Source: JAJXWB01 sp046349085
GTDB lineage: Bacteria; Pseudomonadota; Alphaproteobacteria; Rhizobiales; Beijerinckiaceae
Direction of reading: 5' to 3'
NCBI GenBank assembly: GCA_046349085.1
Contig: JAXMDA010000005.1
Span: 248,001-312,000 of the forward strand
DNA length: 64,000 nucleotides
The notes under the pieces are model-generated. The model was not told the origin of the DNA and searched no databases. It saw only the letters and a list, made by a program, of their open reading frames with translations. The position numbers were made by a program, and so were the translations under genes. Position 1 is the first letter of the stretch. Every line of letters starts with the position of its first letter. Shown here piece after piece: positions 41,927 through 54,320 of this stretch.

Positions 41927-43960
41927 TCAATTCGCGGCGCTGCGCGCGGCGACGCGCGTGGCGTTGGGCGCCTTGGCCATGATCGAATCGATGCGGTCGC
42001 GCTCGCGCTTGAACTCGGCGAGCATCTTGCCGTCCATCTCGCGCGTGCGCGCGAGCTTCACGCGCATGGGATCGACGAAATGGCTGTTGACCATGACCTC
42101 GTAGTGCAGGTGCGGGCCGGTCGAGAGGCCTGACGAGCCGAGATAGCCGATGACCTGGCCCTGGCGCACGCGCACGCCCTCGTTGATGCCGCGGGCGAAG
42201 CCCGACATGTGGTTGTAGGCCGTCACATAGCCGTTGGCGTGCTGGATCTCGACGCGGCGGCCATAGCCCGAATGCCAGCCGGAGGTCAGAACGGTGCCGT
42301 TGCCCGAGGCGAAGATCGGCGTGCCGATCGGCGCCGCGAAGTCGACGCCCGTGTGCATCTTGGAATAGCCGAGAATGGGATGGTAGCGCACGCCGAAGCC
42401 GGAGGTGATCCTGGCCGCGGCGATCGGCTGGCGGATCAGGAATTTACGGGTCGAACGGCCGTTCTCGTCGTAATAGTCGACCAGGCCGTCGTCGGGCGTG
42501 CGGTAGCGGTAGTACTTGAACGTCTCGTCGCGGGTGGTGATCGTCGCAAAAAGCAGCTTGTCGCGTTCGTCGCGGTCCTCGCTGTCGTCGTAGAAGGCCT
42601 CGAACGTGTCGCCGGGCTGCACGGCGCGCTGGAAGTCGACATCGTTGGCGAAGACGCGGATGAGGTCGGAGATCACCTGCTTGGGCATCTCCTGCTTGAG
42701 CGCCGTCTGGTACAGCGAATCGTACAGGCGCATGCCGCCGCTTTCCTCGTCGTCCTCCTCGTCGTCGGCGCGTTTGGATTTCTTGGCCGGCGCAGCGGTC
42801 TGCACGGCGCGCTCGACCTGTACGTAGCGGCCGTCGTCGGTGATGGCGACGGTCGCTTCGATGCGGTCGTCGGAATGGACGGTGACGCGCGCCAGCGTCA
42901 TGTTCCTGCCCGAGCCGTCGAGATCGGCGAACAGCAGCTTGATGCGGCGCCCTTCGCCGGCGATGCTGTCGGCCTTGCGGCCGCCCAGAGCGGCGACGAT
43001 ATCGGCGGCCTGCTGGCGGTTCACCGAATTGGCGCGCAGCACGTCCTGAAGCGTCTCGCCGTGCCGCACGACAATCAGCCGCTCGTCCATCTGCGTCGGC
43101 TGCTTTTCCGGCGGCGGGGGCGACTTGGAGATAAGGGTGACGTTCTCGGGCACCATCTTCACCTCGATCGAGGAGAAGGGCGTCGAGGAAACGACGGGAT
43201 CGCCGACGTTGGCGTAGGCGAGGCCGGGGCCGGCGACGCGGCTGGTGCGCATCAGCAGCATCTGCGCCGGCAATTGCATCGAGGGGCGCGCGCCGGAGGC
43301 GGCGACCGTCTTGAGATATTCGTTGACCTGCGCCTGCGCCTCCTCGGTCGAGAGCTGGGCAGGCTGCGCGCCGACCTTTTCCGCGGCGAGATCGCGCAGG
43401 ACGAAGGCGACCTCGGCGTCGTCGACCCGGGCCTCGCCCTCGTCGGGCGCCGCGGCGGCGTCCCCGCGGGCGCTGGCCAGCAGCCGCAGGGGGTTGAAGG
43501 CGGGAACTTCGTCGGCCAGCCCTGTCTCGCTTGTGGTCAGGGAGGTGGCGACGCGGGTGAAGGTGGAGGTGCGGATGATCTCCCTGTCGCCGGCGCGGAC
43601 GGCGACCGGGGCCTTGAAACTCTGTTTTGCGGCGACAATGTCCACAGCCTTGACCAGCCGGTCGCCCTTGCGCGGGTTCACCGTGGCGTCGCCGCGGTCG
43701 TCCTTGCGGACGGTCTGCGCGGCCTGCGGCGTTTCGGCCTGGTAGGTCTGGCGGTCGAGCGAACTGAAGGCGGCCGCGCCGATCAGGGCGGCGCCGGAGA
43801 GGCCCGTCAGGATCGTGCCCGCGAGCCAGTGGATGGAAATGCGGCGATGGTCGTCCTCGGAGCGGCGGCCGCCGTCGGCCTCGATCGGCGGCTCATCGCC
43901 CAGCGCGACTGCGACGGCGCGCAGCGGCTGGTGTCCACCCATCGAAAATGGCGATCGCAC
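41927..43960 (-). CDS. M23 family zinc metallopeptidase, membrane-anchored
   Basis: This is a 677-residue protein with a basic N-terminus, one membrane anchor at about residues 45-66, a long periplasmic middle with coiled or disordered parts, a LysM-like segment (VVRHGETLQDVLRANSVNRQ), and a C-terminal peptidase domain. The M23 zinc site is visible in KMHTGVDFA and GPHLHYEV, with the other motif SGFGVRYHPILG. These enzymes cut peptide links in peptidoglycan and are usually needed for cell division or envelope growth. The start can be the GTG at 43960 or the ATG at 43942 (six codons shorter); neither has a strong ribosome site. It lies 240 bp from the rrn promoter, divergently transcribed. Confidence 0.92.
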   Translation of the reverse strand: MRSPFSMGGHQPLRAVAVALGDEPPIEADGGRRSEDDHRRISIHWLAGTILTGLSGAALIGAAAFSSLDRQTYQAETPQAAQTVRKDDRGDATVNPRKGDRLVKAVDIVAAKQSFKAPVAVRAGDREIIRTSTFTRVATSLTTSETGLADEVPAFNPLRLLASARGDAAAAPDEGEARVDDAEVAFVLRDLAAEKVGAQPAQLSTEEAQAQVNEYLKTVAASGARPSMQLPAQMLLMRTSRVAGPGLAYANVGDPVVSSTPFSSIEVKMVPENVTLISKSPPPPEKQPTQMDERLIVVRHGETLQDVLRANSVNRQQAADIVAALGGRKADSIAGEGRRIKLLFADLDGSGRNMTLARVTVHSDDRIEATVAITDDGRYVQVERAVQTAAPAKKSKRADDEEDDEESGGMRLYDSLYQTALKQEMPKQVISDLIRVFANDVDFQRAVQPGDTFEAFYDDSEDRDERDKLLFATITTRDETFKYYRYRTPDDGLVDYYDENGRSTRKFLIRQPIAAARITSGFGVRYHPILGYSKMHTGVDFAAPIGTPIFASGNGTVLTSGWHSGYGRRVEIQHANGYVTAYNHMSGFARGINEGVRVRQGQVIGYLGSSGLSTGPHLHYEVMVNSHFVDPMRVKLARTREMDGKMLAEFKRERDRIDSIMAKAPNATRVAARSAAN

Positions 43961-44203
43961 TTAGGTTCGACCTATCGTTTTCAGGCGCCCGGATCGCCCT
44001 AACACGGCGGCGCGCGCAAATGAACCCTGCCGGCGTCCGGATCGGACCCGACGATACGCTTCGGACCAAGCCCGCCGATCATGGCCCAAGTTGGGCGCGC
44101 GATTTTTTTCGCGCGCGGCCGCGGCGCGGGACGGATTTGTGCGCTGCAACAGCCCGGAAATCCTCGGAAAATGAAGTTTTTCGAACTTTTTTTGAATCGG
44201 TTG

Positions 44204-44233
44204 TTGACACCCGAACGAGGCCGGAGCTATACA
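44204..44233 (+). promoter_or_regulatory. rRNA operon promoter
   Basis: TTGACA (44204-44209), a 17-base spacer, and CTATAC (44227-44232) form a nearly ideal sigma-70 promoter about 380 bases before the 16S gene. An A/T-rich stretch just upstream (44171-44200, with runs of T and A) is in the place of an UP element. This is one of the few AT-rich segments in the region. Confidence 0.88.
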
Positions 44234-44612
44234 CCGGCCATCGACGGCGCTGCTGCTGACGCGGCCACGCGGTACGGACCTTCTCGAGTTTCTCGGGTGT
44301 GCCCACCTCCGATAGTACATCGGAGCGACACTGGTTCTGCCGCTAAGGTTGTGAGGCTGTAACGCCCAAGTCTTTGAAGGCCTTCGGGTCTTCCTGAAGA
44401 CGCTGCTGTTTGACAATTGAATCGGAAGAAAGAGAAACGTGGACGGCGGAAGTCCTTGCGGACCCGCTCCTTCGGGAGCGCGTCGAAGAGACATCTGACG
44501 GTCACGTAACTCAAACACACCATTCGGTCTTAGGATCGAAATTCGATCTTCGGATCGAAGTGTTTGGGAACTCGTCAAGAGTTTAAGTGACTTGTCAGGA
44601 CAAATCTCAACT
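44234..44612 (+). other. rRNA operon leader
   Basis: The leader includes TTTGACAATTGAATCGG and GAAAGAGAAACGTGG near 44410-44440, sequences widely shared by alphaproteobacterial rrn operons (from memory). Several short hairpins occur, such as CTCCTTCGGGAG. The region also contains the strand-complementary parts expected to pair with sequences after the 16S gene for RNase III processing. No gene is present between 43961 and 44612. Confidence 0.75.
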
Positions 44613-46104
<1,492 letters not shown>

Positions 46105-46262
46105 GATCCTCCAGGAAAGAACATCCCGTTCCTTCCTACTGGATCACTTGGAACAAACGGCCAGTCAGGCCGATCTTCGCGGGACGGCCGCCGTCTTCGT
46201 TTCTCTTTCTTCCATGGACGAGCCCTCCCGGGCCCATACGCCAGGGTGGCGTAGCAAGGTTC

Positions 46263-46339
46263 GGGCTTGTAGCTCAGTTGGTTAGAGCGCGCGCTTGATA
46301 AGCGTGAGGTCGGAGGTTCAAGTCCTCCCAGGCCCACCA
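46263..46339 (+). tRNA. tRNA-Ile (anticodon GAT)
   Basis: This is the first spacer tRNA of the rRNA operon, with acceptor GGGCTTG/CAGGCCC, anticodon loop CTTGATAAG and T arm TTCAAGT. CCA is encoded (46337-46339). It reads AUC and AUU codons. Confidence 0.98.
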
Positions 46340-46364
46340 CTCAACCAATTCGGAGTTTGGCTTC

Positions 46365-46440
46365 GGGGCCATAGCTCAGTTGGGAGAGCGCGTGCTTTGC
46401 AAGCATGAGGTCGTCGGTTCGATCCCGTCTGGCTCCACCA
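46365..46440 (+). tRNA. tRNA-Ala (anticodon TGC)
   Basis: This is the second spacer tRNA, 25 bases after tRNA-Ile, with acceptor GGGGCCA/TGGCTCC, anticodon loop CTTTGCAAG and T arm TTCGATC. CCA is encoded at the end. It reads GCN codons with the wobble base. Confidence 0.98.
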
Positions 46441-46758
46441 GACGCCGGGTCCCGGCGCAGCCTGACCAACCTGCTCCAGCAGCGTCCATAGAGAGTTTCG
46501 CGATCGCGCAAGCGGCCGCGGGTTATCCGACATCGTGAAGAGGAAACGTATCCGGTCGACTTTGGTCGCTCGGGCGCATCGAACAGTCCTTCGGGGCTTA
46601 TCGGTTCGTCCTGACCAAGATCGAGCACCAGTCACAGTGGGCGCGGCTTGACCGCGGCGCTCCCGGGTGCGTTTGAAGCAAACTGGTCTTTCTATCGAAG
46701 CCATCAGCACGCAAGTGCTGGAGCCGCTGCCGAGCGGTGGGCATCGATAATGAGAGCG
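46441..46758 (+). other. Spacer between tRNA-Ala and 23S rRNA
   Basis: This roughly 318-base transcribed spacer contains no gene. It should pair with the 23S 3' flank for processing. Short frames seen on both strands have no ribosome sites. Confidence 0.7.
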
Positions 46759-49589
<2,831 letters not shown>

Positions 49590-49713
49590 TCTCATTACTC
49601 AATGCCCATGTTTGCGCATCAGCTCGTCTGAAAAGTCTGCAACTTTTCAGCCTGATGCGGTCAGCATGGTTCGATACGAAACCCAGTTTGCTTCAATCTC
49701 TTGTCCTTCGCCG

Positions 49714-49830
49714 GCCTGGTGGCTTTCAGCGTAGCGATCAGACCCGATCCCATCCCGAACTCGGCCGTCAAACGCTACAGCGCCAATGGTACTATGTCTT
49801 AAGACCTGGGAGAGTAGGTCGTCGCCAGGC
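49714..49830 (+). rRNA. rrf: 5S ribosomal RNA
   Basis: The 117-base gene begins with GCCTGGTGGC and ends with the complementary GTCGCCAGGC. The conserved GACCCGATCCCATCCCGAACTC is inside, as in bacterial 5S genes. It follows the 23S gene by 124 bases, of which a small hairpin (CTGAAAAGT and ACTTTTCAG) is visible. Confidence 0.97.
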
Positions 49831-49868
49831 CTGCGAAGGACAAGGGAATATCCTCGAAACGATGTTTG

Positions 49869-49932
49869 AATGGCGAATAGCGAGTGGCGAAACGGATTTC
49901 CATTCGCTACTCTCTATTCGCCATTTTGTTTT
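49869..49932 (+). terminator. Large hairpin with T-run between 5S and tRNA-fMet
   Basis: AATGGCGAATAGCGAG at 49869 pairs with CTCTATTCGCCATT ending at 49926, giving a long imperfect stem of about 22 base pairs, with TTTTGTTTT directly after. It has the layout of an intrinsic terminator just before tRNA-fMet. The core words ATAGCGAGT and CGCCATT also resemble dispersed repeats of related genomes, so the element may be a repeat or a processing site. Confidence 0.6.
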
Positions 49933-49934
49933 GC

Positions 49935-50011
<77 letters not shown>

Positions 50012-50016
50012 AATCG

Positions 50017-50049
50017 AACCCGTCGAGCGACAGCTCGGCGGGTTTTTTT
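50017..50049 (+). terminator. Intrinsic terminator of the rRNA operon
   Basis: AACCCGTCGAG (50017-50027) pairs with CTCGGCGGGTT (50034-50044) with a CGACAG loop and is followed by a run of seven T (50043-50049). It starts five bases after tRNA-fMet and ends the operon. Confidence 0.92.
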
Positions 50050-50092
50050 GTTATTCTGGCGAAAACGAGCGAGCGGGGGGCGTCGCGAGCGA

Positions 50093-51031
50093 ATGGAATC
50101 CATCGAGCCTGGTCCGCAATACAAGGGAGACAATCCCTTCACCGCAAGAATGCGCCTCCATCAGTCGTGGTGGCGAAGCGCCCGTCTCGGTGTCGCCTGG
50201 GGGACGAACAGCCGGGGGCTCGAGTACGGCAATTACCTGCGCGAAGGCGACGCGGAGCGAGGCGCGAACTTCCTGACGCCGGCCATCCATCGCTGCGTCA
50301 GATCGCGCATCAAGGCGGGCCCGGGCGTCGAGCCGTTTCGATGCCTGCGCAATCTTCTCTCGTCGCAGCCGATGGCCTTCAATCTCTTCGGTCCGCTGTG
50401 CGACGACGCGGTTCTTGCAGCCCGTCTGCTGGACCCGCTCCTGCCCGGAGGCGCGCAGTCGGCCGAGGTGCGGATCGAATGGGCGCCGCCGCGCGCCGAG
50501 CATCTGGGCGACGCTACGTCATTCGATGTCGAGATCAGATACAGGACGCGCGCGGGCCATCAGGCGCTCGCGGCGATCGAAACAAAGCTGACAGAGCCTT
50601 TTTCGCCGCAGAGCTATGGGCTCAACGACCGGCGCGCCGAGGCTTACCGCCGAGTCGCCCGCGCCTCGTCGGCGTGGATCGATCCCATGAGCGAACAGCT
50701 CGCGGATCGGCGATGGAATCAGATCTGGCGCAACCAGTTGCTGGTCGAATCCATCAGGCTCCGCGAGCCCGGCCTCCTTGGCGCGCAAATTGTCGTGCAC
50801 CACGAGGCCGACGAGGGTTGCGCGCGAAACGCGCGACAATATGCGGAGTTTCTGACGGATCCCGAGATGACCTTCCGTCGCCTGACCCTGCGGGACGTCG
50901 TCATGCATTGGCGCCCGCTTCTGCGAGACCAAGCCCAGCTTCGCTGGCTGCAGGATTTCGAGGATCGATACCTCAATCTTTCGCTCAGCGAAGGCGTTCT
51001 GGACCTCGACCGGCGATGCCGCGCCAATTGA
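50093..51031 (+). CDS. PGN_0703-type PD-(D/E)XK nuclease-like protein
   Basis: This 312-residue protein resembles the PGN_0703/PDDEXK_13 group of putative restriction-like nucleases. The core pattern is D145 in SFDVEIRY, then E163 and K165 in IETKLTEPF, on the predicted strands of a PD-(D/E)XK fold. The NLFGPLCDDA start of the catalytic half is also typical of the group. No methyltransferase or specificity gene is next to it, so any restriction function is open; it could be a single-gene defence or DNA-repair protein. The start is the ATG at 50093, after the tRNA-fMet terminator; an earlier in-frame start was rejected because it overlaps the terminator. Position right behind a tRNA is a common insertion place for accessory genes. 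Confidence 0.8.
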   Translation: MESIEPGPQYKGDNPFTARMRLHQSWWRSARLGVAWGTNSRGLEYGNYLREGDAERGANFLTPAIHRCVRSRIKAGPGVEPFRCLRNLLSSQPMAFNLFGPLCDDAVLAARLLDPLLPGGAQSAEVRIEWAPPRAEHLGDATSFDVEIRYRTRAGHQALAAIETKLTEPFSPQSYGLNDRRAEAYRRVARASSAWIDPMSEQLADRRWNQIWRNQLLVESIRLREPGLLGAQIVVHHEADEGCARNARQYAEFLTDPEMTFRRLTLRDVVMHWRPLLRDQAQLRWLQDFEDRYLNLSLSEGVLDLDRRCRAN

Positions 51032-51061
51032 AAGAATACGATCGAGCGCCACAATAGGCCT

Positions 51062-51823
51062 ATGTCTCGTGGCCATCCCGGAAACGCTCCCAACATTCGC
51101 GTCGGCGTCGGCGGCTGGACCTACGAACCCTGGCGCGGCGCCTTCTATCCCGACGGGCTGAAGCAGAAGGACGAGCTCGCCTATGCGAGCCGCCATCTTA
51201 CGGCGATCGAGATCAACGGCACGTTCTACGGGACGCAGAAGCCGGCGAGCTTCGCCAAATGGCGCGACGAGACGCCCGACGATTTCGTCTTTTCGGTCAA
51301 GGCGCCGCGCTTCATCGTGCAGAAGCGCGCGCTGGCCGAGACCGGCGAGTCGATGCGGCGGTTCTTCGACAGCGGTCTTGCCGAACTGCGCCAGAAACTC
51401 GGGCCTGTCCTCTGGCAGTTCGCGCCGACGAAGAAGTTCGACGCGAGCGATTTCGAATCTTTCCTCAAGCTGCTGCCGCGCGAGCTGGCGGGCCGCAGGA
51501 TGCGCCACGCGCTCGAGGTGCGTCACGAGAGCTTCGCGTGCGAAGCCTTCGTCGATCTCGCGCGCGCGCACGGCGCCGCGATCGTCACGGCCTGCGATTC
51601 GAAATATCCGGAGATCGCGGACGCCACCGCCGATTTCGCCTATTTCCGCATCATGGGCTCGAGCGAATCGCACGCGAACGGTTATGCGCCCGCCGCTCTC
51701 GACACATGGTCGGAACGCGCCCGCGGCATTGCGGAGGCGCGCGACGTTTTCCTGTTCTTCATCTCCGGTTTCAAGGAGCGCAATCCTGCCGCCGGCATGG
51801 CGTTGATCGAGCGCCTGCGCTGA
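51062..51823 (+). CDS. DUF72 family TIM-barrel protein
   Basis: This 253-residue protein fits DUF72 (E. coli YecE-type): GVGGWTYEPWRGAFYPDGLKQK, then LTAIEINGTFYGTQKPASFAKW, the VLWQFAPTKKFD region, and RHALEVRHESF, ending with SGFKERNPAAGMALIERL. The family folds as a TIM barrel with a likely active site, but the substrate is not known. The gene is a single unit 30 bases after the nuclease-like gene in the same direction, and may be co-transcribed. Confidence 0.92.
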   Translation: MSRGHPGNAPNIRVGVGGWTYEPWRGAFYPDGLKQKDELAYASRHLTAIEINGTFYGTQKPASFAKWRDETPDDFVFSVKAPRFIVQKRALAETGESMRRFFDSGLAELRQKLGPVLWQFAPTKKFDASDFESFLKLLPRELAGRRMRHALEVRHESFACEAFVDLARAHGAAIVTACDSKYPEIADATADFAYFRIMGSSESHANGYAPAALDTWSERARGIAEARDVFLFFISGFKERNPAAGMALIERLR

Positions 51824-51890
51824 GCGCCTCCGCTTGCAATTCGCTGCGCAGCCGTCGCACATTGTCGCCAACGAAATCGGAGGAACCGGA

Positions 51891-52805
51891 ATGAGCGCGA
51901 CCGTCGCCCATACGTCAGAACAATTCGCGCCGGCCAATGGCCAAAAACTCTGCTACGACACGTTCGGCGACAAGAGCGCGCCGACGCTCATGCTCATCAT
52001 GGGGCTCGGCGCGCAGATGATCCTGTGGGACGACGCCTTCTGCGCGAAGATCGCGGCGCGCGGCTTTCATGTCGTGCGCTTCGACAATCGCGACATCGGT
52101 CGCTCCTCCCGCGTCGACGCTCCCGTAAAGATCGACTTTGCGGAACTCATCCAGAAGCAGATGAAGGGCGAGAAGATCGACGCGCCCTATCTGCTGCGCG
52201 ACATGGCCGCCGACGCCGTCGGGCTTCTCGATCACCTGGGAATCAGACAGGCGCATGTCGTCGGCGCCTCTATGGGCGGCATGATCTCGCAGGAAATCGC
52301 GATCAACTTTCCCGACCGACTCCTGACGCTGACGTCGATCATGTCGTCGACCGGCAATCCGGGGCTGCCGCCGCCGACGCCCGAGGCGACCGCCGTGCTG
52401 CTCACGCCGCCGCCTGCGACGCTCGAAGATTATGTCGTCGCTTTCCAGAAGACATGGCGCGTTCTGCGAGTCGGCTCCTTTCCGGAAGACGACGGCAGGG
52501 ACATCGAGGTCGCGCGTCTCGCGTTTTCGCGCGGGCTCAATCCAATGGGCGTCGCGCGGCAGATGCTCGCGATCTTCGCCTCGGGCGACCGACGTCCGCG
52601 GCTGGCCAACGTGCGCACGCCGACGCTGGTCATTCACGGCGACGTCGATCCGCTCGTGCGCGTGGAAGGCGGCATGGATACGGCGAAGTCGATTCCGGGA
52701 GCGAAGCTGCACATCGTCAAGCGCATGGGCCACGCCTTTCCGAAGGAGCTTTGGCCGGAGATCGTCGACGCCATCGTCGATCACGCCAAGGCGCACAACG
52801 CCTGA
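51891..52805 (+). CDS. Alpha/beta-hydrolase fold protein
   Basis: This 304-residue hydrolase of the epoxide hydrolase/haloperoxidase-like group has LMLIMGLGAQMILWDD as the HG-type oxyanion region, the nucleophile motif VGASMGGMISQEIA, an acid near HGDVDPLVRVEGG and the catalytic histidine in MGHAFPKELW. ATG at 51891 is preceded by GGAACCGG. Substrates of this large group range from esters to homoserine lactones, and none can be inferred here. A palindromic repeat of family R1 follows. Confidence 0.87.
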   Translation: MSATVAHTSEQFAPANGQKLCYDTFGDKSAPTLMLIMGLGAQMILWDDAFCAKIAARGFHVVRFDNRDIGRSSRVDAPVKIDFAELIQKQMKGEKIDAPYLLRDMAADAVGLLDHLGIRQAHVVGASMGGMISQEIAINFPDRLLTLTSIMSSTGNPGLPPPTPEATAVLLTPPPATLEDYVVAFQKTWRVLRVGSFPEDDGRDIEVARLAFSRGLNPMGVARQMLAIFASGDRRPRLANVRTPTLVIHGDVDPLVRVEGGMDTAKSIPGAKLHIVKRMGHAFPKELWPEIVDAIVDHAKAHNA

Positions 52806-52839
52806 GAGCTTGGCTCGAAATGCGTCGCAATCCCGAACT

Positions 52840-52940
52840 CCTCATGCCGAGGCGCCCGCGCAGCAGGCGTCTCGAAGCATGGTCCAGAGTACCGGGTCTC
52901 GGCCGCCCTTCGAGACGCGGCTTTCGGGCGTTCCTCGGGG
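52840..52940. repeat. Intergenic palindromic repeat, family R1, copy C
   Basis: This copy has CCTCATGCCGAGGCGCCCGC at the left and CGGGCGTTCCTCGGGG at the right, with GTCTCGAAGCATGG and CCCTTCGAGACGCGG inside. Blocks are shared with 1845-1941 and 11020-11125. It sits between two convergent genes, the hydrolase and the MFS transporter, and may act as a terminator for one or both. Confidence 0.85.
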
Positions 52941-52979
52941 CGCGGGTTTGAGTTATCGGCCAAGCTCTCGGGCGGGTTC

Positions 52980-54173
52980 TTAGCCGCGTTCGCCCGTGGT
53001 CGCGACTTTTTGCGCGACCCAGAAGGCGAGCGCGGGCAAGGTCAATGCGGCGATGAAGAACACGGCCGGCGCGCCGTAGCGGTCGACGATCGGCGCGGCG
53101 GCGGCGACGCCAGCGGCCTGGCCGAGAAAGAAGCTCGTCGCAAACAGGCTCATGCCGGCGCCGCGCGCGTGCGGCGTCGCCTGCGTCGCGTTCACCTGCA
53201 GTACGCTGTGAAGCAGATAATAGGCGGCGCCCGCTGCAAGACACGCCGGCGCGGCGAACAGCGGTGCCGGCGCGACGGCCAGGCCGAGAAAGGCGATGAA
53301 GAAAAGCGCGCCGGAGATGCGCGCCACGCCCGTTTCGCCGAAGCGCGGCACGATGCGCCGCGCGAGCGTCGCATAGAGAATGCCGCCGAGACCGAAGGCG
53401 ATCAGCAGCAGCCCCGCCTGCCCGAAGCTGAGGCCGAAGCTGAAATGCAGCATGGTCGTGATGTAGGCGACCGCGCCGAAGCAGAGAAAGCCTTCGAGGA
53501 AGACCGCCAGCATGAGCGCGCGCACGGATCCGCGACGCAGCGCGCCAAGGAGCGTCGCTATGGCGGCCGACAGCGGCGCTTTGGAGGGCGCGCCATTGGC
53601 CAGCGGATTGCGCCGCAGTTCGAAGGCGAGCCCCGCCGTCGCGACGGCGTAGAGCACGAGAATAACCACGAAGGCCGCGCGCCAGCCTGCAATGTCCCCG
53701 AACCAGCCGCCAAACGCCTGGCCGACGATCAGGCCGGAGATCTGGCCCATCATGAAGCGCGCGATCGTCGTCTGCCTGATGTCGTAAGGCACGGCGTCGC
53801 CGATCCAGGCGAGCGCCAGCGGCACGATGCCGGCCGCTGCAAAGCCGGCCGCCAGCCGCGCGAGGGCAAGGGCGTTCAGCGATGGCGCGAGCGCGCAACC
53901 CGCGGTGGTGACGAGCGAGAGGACGCAGCAGACGAGGATCAGCCGGTACTTGCCGTAACGGTCGCCGGCGATGCCGAAGGCCGGCTGCAGCAGGCCGTAG
54001 GTCAGCGAATAGGCGGTCGCGACGATCGCCGCCTCGCCCGGCGTGACGCTGAATTCGGTCGCGAGCTGCGGCAGCAGGCCGTCGCAGATGCGCGTCGTCG
54101 CCGCGCTGGCGAAGGCGGCGACGGCGAGCAGGGCGATGGCGCGGCCGGCGGTGGGCGAACTGGATTGAGTCAC
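52980..54173 (-). CDS. MFS family transporter
   Basis: This is a 397-residue transporter with 12 predicted membrane segments. Features are the typical first-half loop GIAGDRYGKYRLILVCC (A-type motif between helices 2 and 3) and LARLAAGFAAAGIVPLAL, as in drug:H+ antiporters. It is most likely an exporter, with substrate unknown. The start is the ATG at 54173. The gene lies between two repeat elements on the minus strand and is not in an operon with the aminotransferase, as a 147 bp gap containing a palindromic repeat separates them. Confidence 0.88.
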   Translation of the reverse strand: MTQSSSPTAGRAIALLAVAAFASAATTRICDGLLPQLATEFSVTPGEAAIVATAYSLTYGLLQPAFGIAGDRYGKYRLILVCCVLSLVTTAGCALAPSLNALALARLAAGFAAAGIVPLALAWIGDAVPYDIRQTTIARFMMGQISGLIVGQAFGGWFGDIAGWRAAFVVILVLYAVATAGLAFELRRNPLANGAPSKAPLSAAIATLLGALRRGSVRALMLAVFLEGFLCFGAVAYITTMLHFSFGLSFGQAGLLLIAFGLGGILYATLARRIVPRFGETGVARISGALFFIAFLGLAVAPAPLFAAPACLAAGAAYYLLHSVLQVNATQATPHARGAGMSLFATSFFLGQAAGVAAAAPIVDRYGAPAVFFIAALTLPALAFWVAQKVATTGERG

Positions 54174-54177
54174 GAGC

Positions 54178-54305
54178 CCCTCAACCCTATCCCTCCCCCG
54201 CTCCGCGGGAGAGGGGGCGGCAAGCGTCCGCGATCCGCGACGCCTGCATATGAAAGCGGGAGACTAGCCCCTCTCCCGCGAAGCGGGGGAGGGGCGGGGA
54301 GGGGA
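54178..54305. repeat. Intergenic palindromic repeat, family R4
   Basis: Long CCCTCCCCCGCTCCGCGGGAG and CTCCCGCGAAGCGGGGGAG arms face each other over about 60 bases, giving a strong hairpin in RNA. It sits between the aminotransferase gene and the downstream MFS gene on the minus strand. One copy was noticed in this window. Confidence 0.75.
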
Positions 54306-54320
54306 CGGTCCGACACCGCG

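Noticed and set aside
44079..44578. Short frames in the rRNA leader
   Set aside because: They overlap the rrn promoter and leader and have no ribosome site or coding bias.
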